Assembly: GCA_031277075.1 (NCBI GenBank)
Contig: JAISLV010000223.1
Coordinates: 1 to 5,301 of the forward strand
Reading direction: 5' to 3'
From: Endomicrobium sp.
Lineage (GTDB): Bacteria > Elusimicrobiota > Endomicrobiia > Endomicrobiales > Endomicrobiaceae
DNA length: 5,301 nucleotides
Under the pieces are notes generated by a model that saw only the letters and a program-made list of their open reading frames with translations, was not told the origin of the DNA and did no database searches. Below, in pieces: positions 1-5,301 of this stretch. Numbering within the stretch: the stretch's first letter is position 1; every line of letters begins with the position of its first letter. The position numbers and the translations under genes were made by a program.

Positions 1-47
1 AAATATGTATTTTCTTTCGCCTATTTTACAAAATTCCTTTATTTGGC

Positions 48-103
48 GACCGCTTTTAACTCTCTTTTATATATAAAAATCACAAAAATTTAAAAAAGCG
101 GTC
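48..103. repeat. Inverted repeat around an AT palindrome
   Basis: A perfect 10-bp inverted repeat, GACCGCTTTT at 48-57 and AAAAGCGGTC at 94-103, encloses 36 nt. Inside lies a perfect 14-bp palindrome TTTTATATATAAAA (65-78). The right arm extended to AAAAGCGGTCAA recurs exactly at 312-323, so the arm is itself a local repeat. No gene is visible here. It could be the end of a degenerate mobile element or a bidirectional terminator-like structure; the sequence does not decide. Confidence 0.5.
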
Positions 104-173
104 AAGTCAGGTATGACAAACATAATGGCAACGGCAAAGGCGAAGGGAAAAACACCCCGTCAGCTTCTCTGCG

Positions 174-192
174 CCCCTTTTTTTAAAAGGGG
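174..192. repeat. Short CCCC/GGGG hairpin
   Basis: CCCCTTTT (174-181) and AAAAGGGG (185-192) form a perfect 8-bp stem with a 3-nt TTT loop. On the plus strand it is followed by GAATTAACG rather than a T-run, so it does not look like a classical terminator. From memory, CCCCTTTT/AAAAGGGG-type hairpins are common in small dispersed intergenic repeats of many bacteria; I cannot check copy number here. Confidence 0.5.
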
Positions 193-231
193 AATTAACG
201 GCAAACGGCAAAAAACAATTATAAGAGAAAG

Positions 232-252
232 ATTGCGGGTCAAGCCCGCAAT
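232..252. repeat. REP-like palindrome, ATTGCGGG/CCCGCAAT
   Basis: ATTGCGGG (232-239) and CCCGCAAT (245-252) form an 8-bp GC-rich stem around a 5-nt TCAAG loop, followed by GACGACG. This resembles the dispersed palindrome seen in many bacterial genomes whose reverse strand translates spuriously as VIAGLTRN; that residue string is present here on the minus strand. It is best treated as an intergenic repeat. It lies directly upstream of, and in an open frame with, the gene-tail remnant starting at 262. Confidence 0.6.
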
Positions 253-261
253 GACGACGAA

Positions 262-432
262 ATGGAAATGGCAACGACAAACGGCGACGGCAAACAGCGA
301 TGGCAACAGCAAAAAGCGGTCAATCGTTCTCTTGACCAATGGAAAGCGAAGAAAAAAAATCCCCAAGCCGTTAAAAAATCCGTTTTAGACGCCGCAAACA
401 AAATCTTTGAAGAAAAATTTAAATTGTTATAA
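262..432 (+). pseudogene. Possible 3' remnant of a gene, 56 codons
   Basis: A frame open from 199 to the TAA at 430-432 has its first usable ATG at 262, giving 56 residues. The first third is the translated CAAC/GGCAA repeat. The rest, from about 314, looks like real protein: RSLDQWKAKKKNPQAV, then an amphipathic stretch ending LDAANKIFEEKFKLL before the stop. No Shine-Dalgarno sequence precedes the ATG, and the frame upstream passes through the palindrome at 232-252. I infer that this may be the C-terminal end of a gene whose front was lost or replaced by repeats. The family is not recognised. A chance open frame is the main alternative. Confidence 0.3.
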
Positions 433-439
433 GCCAAAC

Positions 440-605
440 TGGGTGTCTCTAAAAACCTATAATGCTCGTAATTGCTGTGAATTGTGCGGCAGTTCAAAGA
501 AGAAAATGAAGGGCGTCCTAAGAGCAAGGACGGACAAATTTTCTGATGAAGAAATGCCGCAGAAGGCGCGGCAAGGACGGGCGTTAGGGTTTTTAGAGAC
601 ACCCA
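440..605 (+). mobile_element. MITE-like element, copy A, with terminal inverted repeats
   Basis: TGGGTGTCTCTAAAAACC at 440-457 is repeated perfectly inverted at 588-605. If the element proper is GGGTGTC...GACACCC (441-604), it is flanked by AACT on both sides (437-440 and 605-608), which would be a 4-bp target duplication. It is about 165 bp with no plausible gene inside, so it would be non-autonomous. The interior holds three 19-nt hairpins at 473-491 (5-bp stem), 514-532 (5-bp stem) and 555-573 (6-bp stem), each starting exactly 41 nt after the previous one. GCAAGGACGGAC (524-535) is repeated as GCAAGGACGGGC (571-582). A second copy, roughly 88% identical by hand alignment, lies inverted at 1474-1646. 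Reading frames through this element on either strand are taken as spurious. Confidence 0.75.
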
Positions 606-659
606 ACTAGACTTGATTTTGGAAAAGTTAAAAAAATAGGCGGGTAAAACTTACTTAAC

Positions 660-1178
660 TTAATTGTATGGCTGTGTTTTGATATTCAATTTTTTTGAAA
701 TTTCCAAAAGGCGGCTGTCGCAGGAAAGAATTGTTATGTTTTCGTCGCCCGTAATAAGCTGAAGCTCTAAAGCCATTGCTATTGTCAATATGTCAAAAGT
801 TGAGAGTTTGCCTTTTTTTGGCTTACCGTGAGGCGTCGTGTGTTCTATCGGAAAAATTCTGTCGCAGTTTAAATTGTGATAGCGATGTAAATCATATGGA
901 TAAATGATATTTCTATTATGGATAAGCGATTTAAATAAGTTGCAGAGTTCTTTGTATTTTGTTTCGTCTATACGTTTTTCGGCATAATACCATTTTGCAA
1001 AAGTGTTAAAAACTTCAGCTATACAAAATTGCGGCATATAATAAAAATAGCCGTCGTTTGCTTTATTTATAATATGATGAGTTATTTCGGCTTTGCTCAT
1101 CATATTATCGCAAAAACGGCAAAAAGCCGAAGAATCTAAAAGATAATAATGCGTTGAAGCTGACGGTCTATTTTCCAT
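660..1178 (-). CDS. PIN-domain nuclease, VapC-like toxin
   Basis: This 172-residue protein carries the PIN-domain acidic set in the expected order: D15 in YLLDSSAFCRF, E55 in the helix AEVFNTFAKW, D129 in STFDILTIAMALEL, and D154 in ILSCDSRLL. In the family these residues bind divalent metal for RNA cleavage; VapC-type members are ribonuclease toxins acting in the cytoplasm on tRNA, rRNA or other RNA. The length is somewhat above the usual 130-150 residues, the extra being a loop of about residues 87-124 rich in His, Tyr and Pro. The protein has six cysteines. Its ATG lies inside the 3' end of the upstream 54-codon gene (11-bp overlap, different frame), with only a weak purine tract as ribosome site, so translational coupling is likely. 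No clear terminator follows; the next feature is the element at 440-605. The PIN call is firm, the toxin role and the target are inferred. Confidence 0.85.
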   Translation of the reverse strand: MENRPSASTHYYLLDSSAFCRFCDNMMSKAEITHHIINKANDGYFYYMPQFCIAEVFNTFAKWYYAEKRIDETKYKELCNLFKSLIHNRNIIYPYDLHRYHNLNCDRIFPIEHTTPHGKPKKGKLSTFDILTIAMALELQLITGDENITILSCDSRLLEISKKLNIKTQPYN

Positions 1179-1332
1179 ATTTATCTTTCATGTATTCTTT
1201 ATATGGAGAAAAACCCGCTTCTTTAAAAATTTCTCTCATTCTATCAATAGCTTTTGCGGCTTTAATATATTTCTTTGCAGGTTTCACTCCGCGCCGTTTT
1301 GCGCCTGCCATTAATGCTTCAAGTTCTGTCAT
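1168..1332 (-). CDS. Small basic protein, putative antitoxin of the PIN nuclease
   Basis: This is a 54-residue protein starting MTELEALMAGAKRRG and ending EYMKDKYGK. The ATG at 1332 is supported by a strong Shine-Dalgarno TAAGGAG (1346-1340) seven bases upstream and by a good promoter. The TAG at 1170-1168 lies inside the PIN gene, giving an 11-bp overlap. Antitoxin-first order with overlap is typical of vapBC-type operons, so antitoxin is the natural inference. I do not recognise a ribbon-helix-helix, AbrB, Phd or MazE signature. It has 11 Lys and 4 Arg against 7 acidic residues (net about +8), which is unusual for the toxin-binding part of an antitoxin and fits nucleic-acid binding. It looks largely helical, with a core of about residues 18-40. 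It could also be an accessory regulator or a distinct type of antitoxin. Confidence 0.75.
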   Translation of the reverse strand: MTELEALMAGAKRRGVKPAKKYIKAAKAIDRMREIFKEAGFSPYKEYMKDKYGK

Positions 1333-1339
1333 TGTTTTA

Positions 1340-1346
1340 CTCCTTA
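1340..1346 (-). promoter_or_regulatory. Strong Shine-Dalgarno for the small basic gene
   Basis: Read on the minus strand the site is TAAGGAG, seven bases before the ATG at 1332. It fixes the start of the 54-codon gene, which is otherwise easy to miss, and contrasts with the weak site in front of the PIN gene. The first gene is therefore probably translated efficiently and the PIN gene by coupling, consistent with antitoxin excess. Confidence 0.8.
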
Positions 1347-1361
1347 TTTAGTCTTGCCAAC

Positions 1362-1390
1362 AGTCTATCGTAAAATTTTTAGGTTGTCAA
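1362..1390 (-). promoter_or_regulatory. Sigma-70-type promoter of the toxin-antitoxin operon
   Basis: On the minus strand, TTGACA (1390-1385, perfect -35) is followed by a 17-bp spacer (1384-1368) and TAGACT (1367-1362, four of six matches to TATAAT). The start site would fall near 1355, leaving a leader of about 20 nt before the ATG. The spacer contains the small palindrome AAAATTTT. No convincing long operator dyad is seen, so autoregulation is not demonstrated. The -35 lies 35 bp from the edge of the element copy at 1426. Confidence 0.7.
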
Positions 1391-1425
1391 TTGCACGCGT
1401 CTTATCTGTTGTAAAAAACGGCAAA

Positions 1426-1646
1426 GGGTGTCTCTAAAATACCCCGTCATTATACAAAATGCCTACAACATATCTCTAAAAACCGCTAACGCCCGTCTTT
1501 GCCGCGCCTTGAGAGACATTGTCTCTGCGGCATTTGGGCATCAGAAAATTTGTCCGTCCTTGCTCTTAAAACGCACTGCATTTTCTTCTTTGAACTGCCG
1601 TAAAATTTGCGGCAATTACAAACATTATAGGTTTTTAGAGACAACC
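1426..1646 (-). mobile_element. MITE-like element, copy B, inverted and with an extra end
   Basis: The core (about 1474-1646, minus strand) matches copy A at about 88% by hand alignment. Its ends are GGTTTTTAGAGACAACC at 1630-1646 and the shortened TCTCTAAAAACC at 1473-1484. The three hairpins are conserved at 1596-1614, 1555-1573 and 1500-1532 with the same 41-nt spacing. The last has 14 extra nt carrying a second 6-bp stem, AGAGAC/GTCTCT. Beyond the truncated end lies 47 bp of unrelated sequence that begins with another terminal motif, GGGTGTCTCTAAAA at 1426-1439, so the outer boundary may belong to a second, nested or rearranged copy. ATAT occurs on both sides of the core (1470-1473 and 1647-1650), a weak candidate target duplication. 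The element begins 17 bp after the stop of the large gene. Confidence 0.7.
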
Positions 1647-1663
1647 ATATACTATTTATCTTT

Positions 1664-4600
1664 TTACGCTGCGCTGAGCAAGTCTTTAATTGCGTTCGTC
1701 GATATAGAAGCGCCTTTCTTTGCGTTTTCAACTAATCTGTCTAGCGCTAAGCCTATAATCCCTGAATCTACTACCGCTACAGCCGCTCTGGCTTGTTCAA
1801 TCTTTTCTTTTCCTGCTATCGGTTTTAAAGTTACGGCGTCTAAGCCTTCGTCTCTCATAAATCTGTTTGCGGCGTCTCTTAGCTGCGTATATGTCGCGCT
1901 TTCGCTAGCTTCCAGCATAGCTTTATTTGCGGCTACAAATTCCGCCAATGCGGCTTTATCAATAAACGCGGCTTTAGCGTCGTCTGAAACGCTTAACGCT
2001 GAAAGCAGTTTGCGAATTGCAATTTGGTCTGCGTTAGAGCTATTTCGGAAACTTTCAACCGACATCTCTTTTGCCTCTAAATATAGATACAAAATATTTA
2101 ATTCGTATAATGCCGTTAAATATCCTCTTGCTTTAGCGTATTCTTTTGCTTTTATCATATCTTGAATGTGTATTTTAATTTTACCAGAGTTTATTCCCGC
2201 ATTGTTAAGCGCGGATGTCAGCTCTTGGCTTGACGCATTGTTTGATACGGCAATTTTTGCCAGACTTTCAATATTAGAAACGATTATTCTTTCCTTGCTT
2301 TCTTTACTCAATAACGCAATAGCTCCGTTATACCCCGTTTTATCTTCCCCAAAAGACGCAAGTTCTTCTTCGGCAAGAATAATCGCGTTCCTCAAACCCG
2401 ACGCTGCTTTTTTATCTTCCGCAGTTTCAACGCGCGCTATGTTTCTTGCGTCTATAGAACGGCTCGGCAAATCAAAAACAGCTTGAATTTTTTCTATATC
2501 TTCTTTAGAAAGCGGTTTGCTTTTCGTATTTATGGTAAAAGCGTCAAATCCCGCCTCTAGAAGTTTTGCCGCATTTTCAACGCTGAAATTAGCGGAAGCG
2601 TGATCTAATACGATATTTATCTTTACTCCCTGAGTATGCGCGGCGTTTAATACGTCTTGCGCCGCTTTCGAAACATTGCCGTTTTTATCAAATAGCTTGC
2701 CTTCCGTAACGCTTAGCGAAATACAAGTGGGTTCAGCAAGCTTTATCGTAGAGTTAATATGAATAACCGCTTTAGACGACGACATTGACCCTATATCGTC
2801 TTCTACTATTTTCTCAGCTCTGTCTAGCAGGTCAAGAGCTTTAGCTTCTATTCTTTCGTTTAAAGCCTCTATATTATTTAAATCTAAGAAACTTTCTTCA
2901 TTTGTAACAAATACGCCTCTTATCTCGGGGATTTTATCCCAATCCCTCTTTAAAAGAGCCAGCATCCCCACGCCGCTGACGCCGAGCTTCTCTTTTAGTT
3001 TAACGTTATCGTTAATATCAGCGGCAAATTGCGCCGCAGCCATTTCATAAAGCTCGTTTAATCTTTCTTCGCTTAAATCCCTAGTATTTGCGCTTTTTTT
3101 CATATACAAACTATAGACTATCGTCCCGTTTTGAACCGTTATAAAAGGTTCAAACAACACGTCGCCTTCTATTGCCTCTGTATTTTTCAGCCTGATATTA
3201 GGTCTTAATTTAAGAACTACTCCGTCGTCGGCAATATTTACGCGGGGCTTGCTTGCGGCTCTTTCCACAACAACCCCTCCGATTGCCCGCGCCCGCTCTA
3301 AAACAGATTCTTTATACTCGGCGGCTGCAGAATACGGCAAAACAATCATTTTCATGCTTTCGGCGTTTTCCGCTGCCGTCGTCTCGCCAAGAATTTCTCT
3401 TACATTTTCAATAGACCCGCTTTGAAGCGACGAGATAATTCTTATAACAGACTTTAATCCGCGCCCGACTAAAATAGAAGAAATGTTTGCGTCCCCAAGA
3501 TTTTTTATAGTAATTTCTTTGTCAAATGCTTTAAGAATAGCTATTCTGGCTTTAACGTCTGCAACAGAACGCTTAAGCATACCTGCGGGTATTTCGGAAT
3601 ATATTCCTTCTTTGGACAAAATATCTTTGACTGATTGCTCAATAGCCGCTTTACCGTTGACAAATATCTTTGCGTCTTCGTCTATTATTATTACGACATT
3701 TTTTAATTCAACTCTTCTATCGATATATGGCATCGCAAAACCTTTAAGAGTTTCAGGGGATATAACCGCTTCTCTTACGCTGTTGTTTATTATCGTAACC
3801 GAGCCGCCTTCTACAAGCGATACGCTTTCAAGTTTTACGCCTGCGTTTCCCGTTATCGTCAATTTGTCAAGCGGCTTGTCAGTTCTCGTCAAAACGTTAG
3901 AAGCGTTGTTTATCATATAATCGGCTATGTCTATCGCCTTTCCCTTTATTCTTATATCCGCTTCTTTTATTCCTTCCAATGTCAATGTAAAGTTTTGAAG
4001 GTTCTTTATAGGTCCAAACATTTCCTGCGCCTCTTCTTCATCTAGCAGCACATACCTCAATAAAACTTTCCCCGTCGCCAGCGATATTAAATTGTTTAAT
4101 TCCATTACGGAAGACGCTATTGCTATTTCTAATTTAATATACTCTTGCCCGTCTTTAGTTTTTTTATTGTTTGCTATTAAATCGCCCAAAACGTATAGTC
4201 TTGCAAGTATTTCTTCTTTGCTGTTTAGTCCGGGATATGCTTCTATTATTTTTGCGATAACATCAGGGTTGTCTAGCGACGCTTCGGCTTCTTTTATGGC
4301 GGCGGCTATCGTATGCTCTTTAAACACTATAATATTTGTATTAAATAGAGAGTTTTCAGCAGCCTGAAATTTATTTTCTAGCTCCTTGTTTCCTTTAACC
4401 TGCGCTATCTCAATTATTTTAAATATTATCCCTTTTATGCTGTCTATAACAATCGTGGCGATCCCGCCCTTTTTGTTCCCTTCGCTCGTCCCTTTTCTTG
4501 TAACTACTATTGCCATGCCTACTTCAGCGTCGGCTTCCATCCAGCCGATTATTTTTGACGGGAATTGTCCCGCCTCGTAATTGTCGGTGTTAGAAAAAAT

Positions 4601-5301
4601 ATTATATGCGCGCTCATTGTCTTGGCTTGCCGTCATCTGAGGTCCTTCAACAGACAAATGCCTCCCGTGATTTAACAGAGCTTCTTCTTCGGGCAAAAAG
4701 TTGAGCCGCCCTGTATTTCTGTCATACTGTATTACGGGATGTTTCCTTTGAATGTCTATCCCCGAGTCATTGCCTGCTCCAAACGCACGCCTTAATACTC
4801 CCGCGTCTATTAACTCTTCTTCATAGCTTCTTCCCGTCGGCGATGTCTGCTTCAACAGCTCTTTTACGTCTTCAAGCGATTCCTCGTTTGTCAGCAGATT
4901 TATAGACAAACCTCTATACCCGTCGCCTTTCTTTATTATAAAATCGTCAAGCAGTATTTGCGCTATGCTTTTTATTGTCCATGTCCCGTCTTCTTCCTGC
5001 GTTCTCAATCCCACATCCATAGCTTTTGTCTTTAACGCAGGGTCCCCGTTTTCTTTTGTGTCTATATGATACTTCTTTCCATATTCCGCCAAAACGCTCT
5101 TATATTCTCTATGCCATTTTAAGAAATCAAGCGTTTCTACAGCCCTAGATATTTCCGCTTTCTCTTCGGACGTTTTTGCTTCGCCTTGTCTCACTCTTAA
5201 AACATACCACGCTTTTAAGAAATCCGTTCTGTCAAGATTTTCCCCTATCCCCGCTAACCTAAGGCTAATTACCGCGTCTACCTCATTTAAATATGCTTTC
5301 G
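1664..5301 (-). CDS. Very large protein of unknown family, 3' part only
   Basis: The frame runs from the window edge (first full codon 5299-5297) to TAA at 1666-1664: 1211 visible residues, with the true start outside. A GTG at 5194 is internal; 35 in-frame codons precede it and read as normal protein (KAYLNEVDAVISL...), so it is not the start. I recognise no family and see no transmembrane segment. Numbering from 5299, residues 1-250 are mixed and charged, with several Trp. About 250-300 and 440-540 are rich in alternating beta strands (LDKLTITGN, GGSVTIINN, KNVVIIIDED). About 648-681 is beta-alpha-beta-like (MKMIVLPYS...GGVVVERA). About 840-930 has INIVLDHASANFS and a helix leading to GFDAFTINT, a pattern compatible with a TIM-barrel or similar fold. 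The last 180 or so are Ala-rich and helical. Only one cysteine (residue 859) is present. The neighbours give no functional hint. Confidence 0.85.
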   Translation of the reverse strand, partial: KAYLNEVDAVISLRLAGIGENLDRTDFLKAWYVLRVRQGEAKTSEEKAEISRAVETLDFLKWHREYKSVLAEYGKKYHIDTKENGDPALKTKAMDVGLRTQEEDGTWTIKSIAQILLDDFIIKKGDGYRGLSINLLTNEESLEDVKELLKQTSPTGRSYEEELIDAGVLRRAFGAGNDSGIDIQRKHPVIQYDRNTGRLNFLPEEEALLNHGRHLSVEGPQMTASQDNERAYNIFSNTDNYEAGQFPSKIIGWMEADAEVGMAIVVTRKGTSEGNKKGGIATIVIDSIKGIIFKIIEIAQVKGNKELENKFQAAENSLFNTNIIVFKEHTIAAAIKEAEASLDNPDVIAKIIEAYPGLNSKEEILARLYVLGDLIANNKKTKDGQEYIKLEIAIASSVMELNNLISLATGKVLLRYVLLDEEEAQEMFGPIKNLQNFTLTLEGIKEADIRIKGKAIDIADYMINNASNVLTRTDKPLDKLTITGNAGVKLESVSLVEGGSVTIINNSVREAVISPETLKGFAMPYIDRRVELKNVVIIIDEDAKIFVNGKAAIEQSVKDILSKEGIYSEIPAGMLKRSVADVKARIAILKAFDKEITIKNLGDANISSILVGRGLKSVIRIISSLQSGSIENVREILGETTAAENAESMKMIVLPYSAAAEYKESVLERARAIGGVVVERAASKPRVNIADDGVVLKLRPNIRLKNTEAIEGDVLFEPFITVQNGTIVYSLYMKKSANTRDLSEERLNELYEMAAAQFAADINDNVKLKEKLGVSGVGMLALLKRDWDKIPEIRGVFVTNEESFLDLNNIEALNERIEAKALDLLDRAEKIVEDDIGSMSSSKAVIHINSTIKLAEPTCISLSVTEGKLFDKNGNVSKAAQDVLNAAHTQGVKINIVLDHASANFSVENAAKLLEAGFDAFTINTKSKPLSKEDIEKIQAVFDLPSRSIDARNIARVETAEDKKAASGLRNAIILAEEELASFGEDKTGYNGAIALLSKESKERIIVSNIESLAKIAVSNNASSQELTSALNNAGINSGKIKIHIQDMIKAKEYAKARGYLTALYELNILYLYLEAKEMSVESFRNSSNADQIAIRKLLSALSVSDDAKAAFIDKAALAEFVAANKAMLEASESATYTQLRDAANRFMRDEGLDAVTLKPIAGKEKIEQARAAVAVVDSGIIGLALDRLVENAKKGASISTNAIKDLLSAA

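Larger units (their letters stand above)
125..313 (+). repeat. Three dispersed 14-nt ATGGCAACRRCAAA repeats
   Basis: The motif ATGGCAAC(G/A)(G/A)CAAA occurs at 125-138, 268-281 and 300-313. Further CGGCAA words fill the gaps, for example AACGGCAAACGGCAAAA from 197. The tract reads as degenerate low-complexity sequence on which the two hairpins at 174-192 and 232-252 are superimposed. An open frame covers most of it, but its predicted protein is simply this repeat translated (Lys/Arg/Thr/Asn-rich) and ignores the hairpins, so I do not call a gene in that frame. Confidence 0.5.

Noticed and set aside
113..388. Open frame of 91 codons on the plus strand
   Set aside because: It is the translation of low-complexity GGCAA repeats and two hairpin repeats, without a Shine-Dalgarno site and with composition dominated by Lys/Arg/Thr/Asn.
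240..602. Minus-strand frame of 120 codons through copy A and the repeat tract
   Set aside because: It spans the element, the remnant and the palindrome with no ribosome site; it is a by-product of few stops in repeat DNA.
407..610. Plus-strand frame of 67 codons through copy A
   Set aside because: It reads straight through the terminal inverted repeats of a non-coding element. Copy B carries a 14-nt insertion and a 1-nt insertion relative to copy A, so no frame is conserved.
606..659. Terminator downstream of the PIN gene
   Set aside because: There is a T-run on the minus strand, but no stable GC-rich hairpin directly precedes it.
1154..1351. Plus-strand frame of 65 codons opposite the small basic gene
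   Set aside because: The minus strand has the promoter, Shine-Dalgarno site and operon overlap; the plus-strand frame is a shadow.
440..1646. CRISPR array or tandem repeat
   Set aside because: Only two copies, inverted and more than 800 bp apart; the 41-nt internal spacing concerns hairpins of different sequence, not identical direct repeats with spacers.
1428..2165. Plus-strand frame of 245 codons from copy B into the large gene
   Set aside because: Its first part is element sequence and the rest is antisense to the large gene; the Ser/Ala/Leu-rich translation is a shadow of Ala/Glu/Lys codons on the other strand.
3483..3920. Plus-strand frames inside the large gene, including others at 2166, 4092 and 4386
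   Set aside because: All lie antisense within the continuous large reading frame and have no ribosome sites or protein-like conservation cues.
5192..5194. GTG as the start of the large gene
   Set aside because: Thirty-five in-frame codons precede it up to the window edge without a stop and read as normal protein, and no Shine-Dalgarno sequence is present.

Overview
This is an AT-rich bacterial window with two coding units on the minus strand and repeat-laden spacers. The combination of a very long, almost cysteine-free, Ala/Ile/Lys/Glu-rich protein and several kinds of small dispersed hairpin repeats suggests an under-sampled lineage. The style recalls Elusimicrobiota (Endomicrobia) or Omnitrophota, but that is a weak impression, because no marker gene is present.

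Positions 1-436 hold no convincing intact gene. They contain an inverted repeat around an AT palindrome, two compact GC-rich hairpins, three scattered copies of a 14-nt ATGGCAAC-type repeat, and a 56-codon reading frame (262-432) that looks like the surviving 3' end of a gene. Positions 440-605 are copy A of a MITE-like element with 18-bp perfect terminal inverted repeats, a possible 4-bp target duplication, and three equally spaced 19-nt hairpins.

Positions 660-1332 (minus) form a compact two-gene toxin-antitoxin-like operon. A 54-residue, strongly basic protein with its own promoter and Shine-Dalgarno site overlaps by 11 bp the start of a 172-residue PIN-domain (VapC-like) nuclease. Positions 1426-1646 are copy B of the same element, inverted relative to copy A, so the operon sits between two inverted copies. 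Copy B also has an extra terminal motif outside its core.

From 1664 to the right edge (minus) runs the 3' part of one very large gene. At least 1211 residues are visible and its true start lies beyond the window. I do not recognise its family. Its stop codon lies 17 bp from copy B, which would therefore be transcribed as its 3' UTR.

The most interesting points are the element family and the unrecognised small partner of the PIN nuclease. Between the two element copies every substitution inside the hairpin stems keeps pairing, as G-U wobble on one strand only, which suggests a structured RNA.
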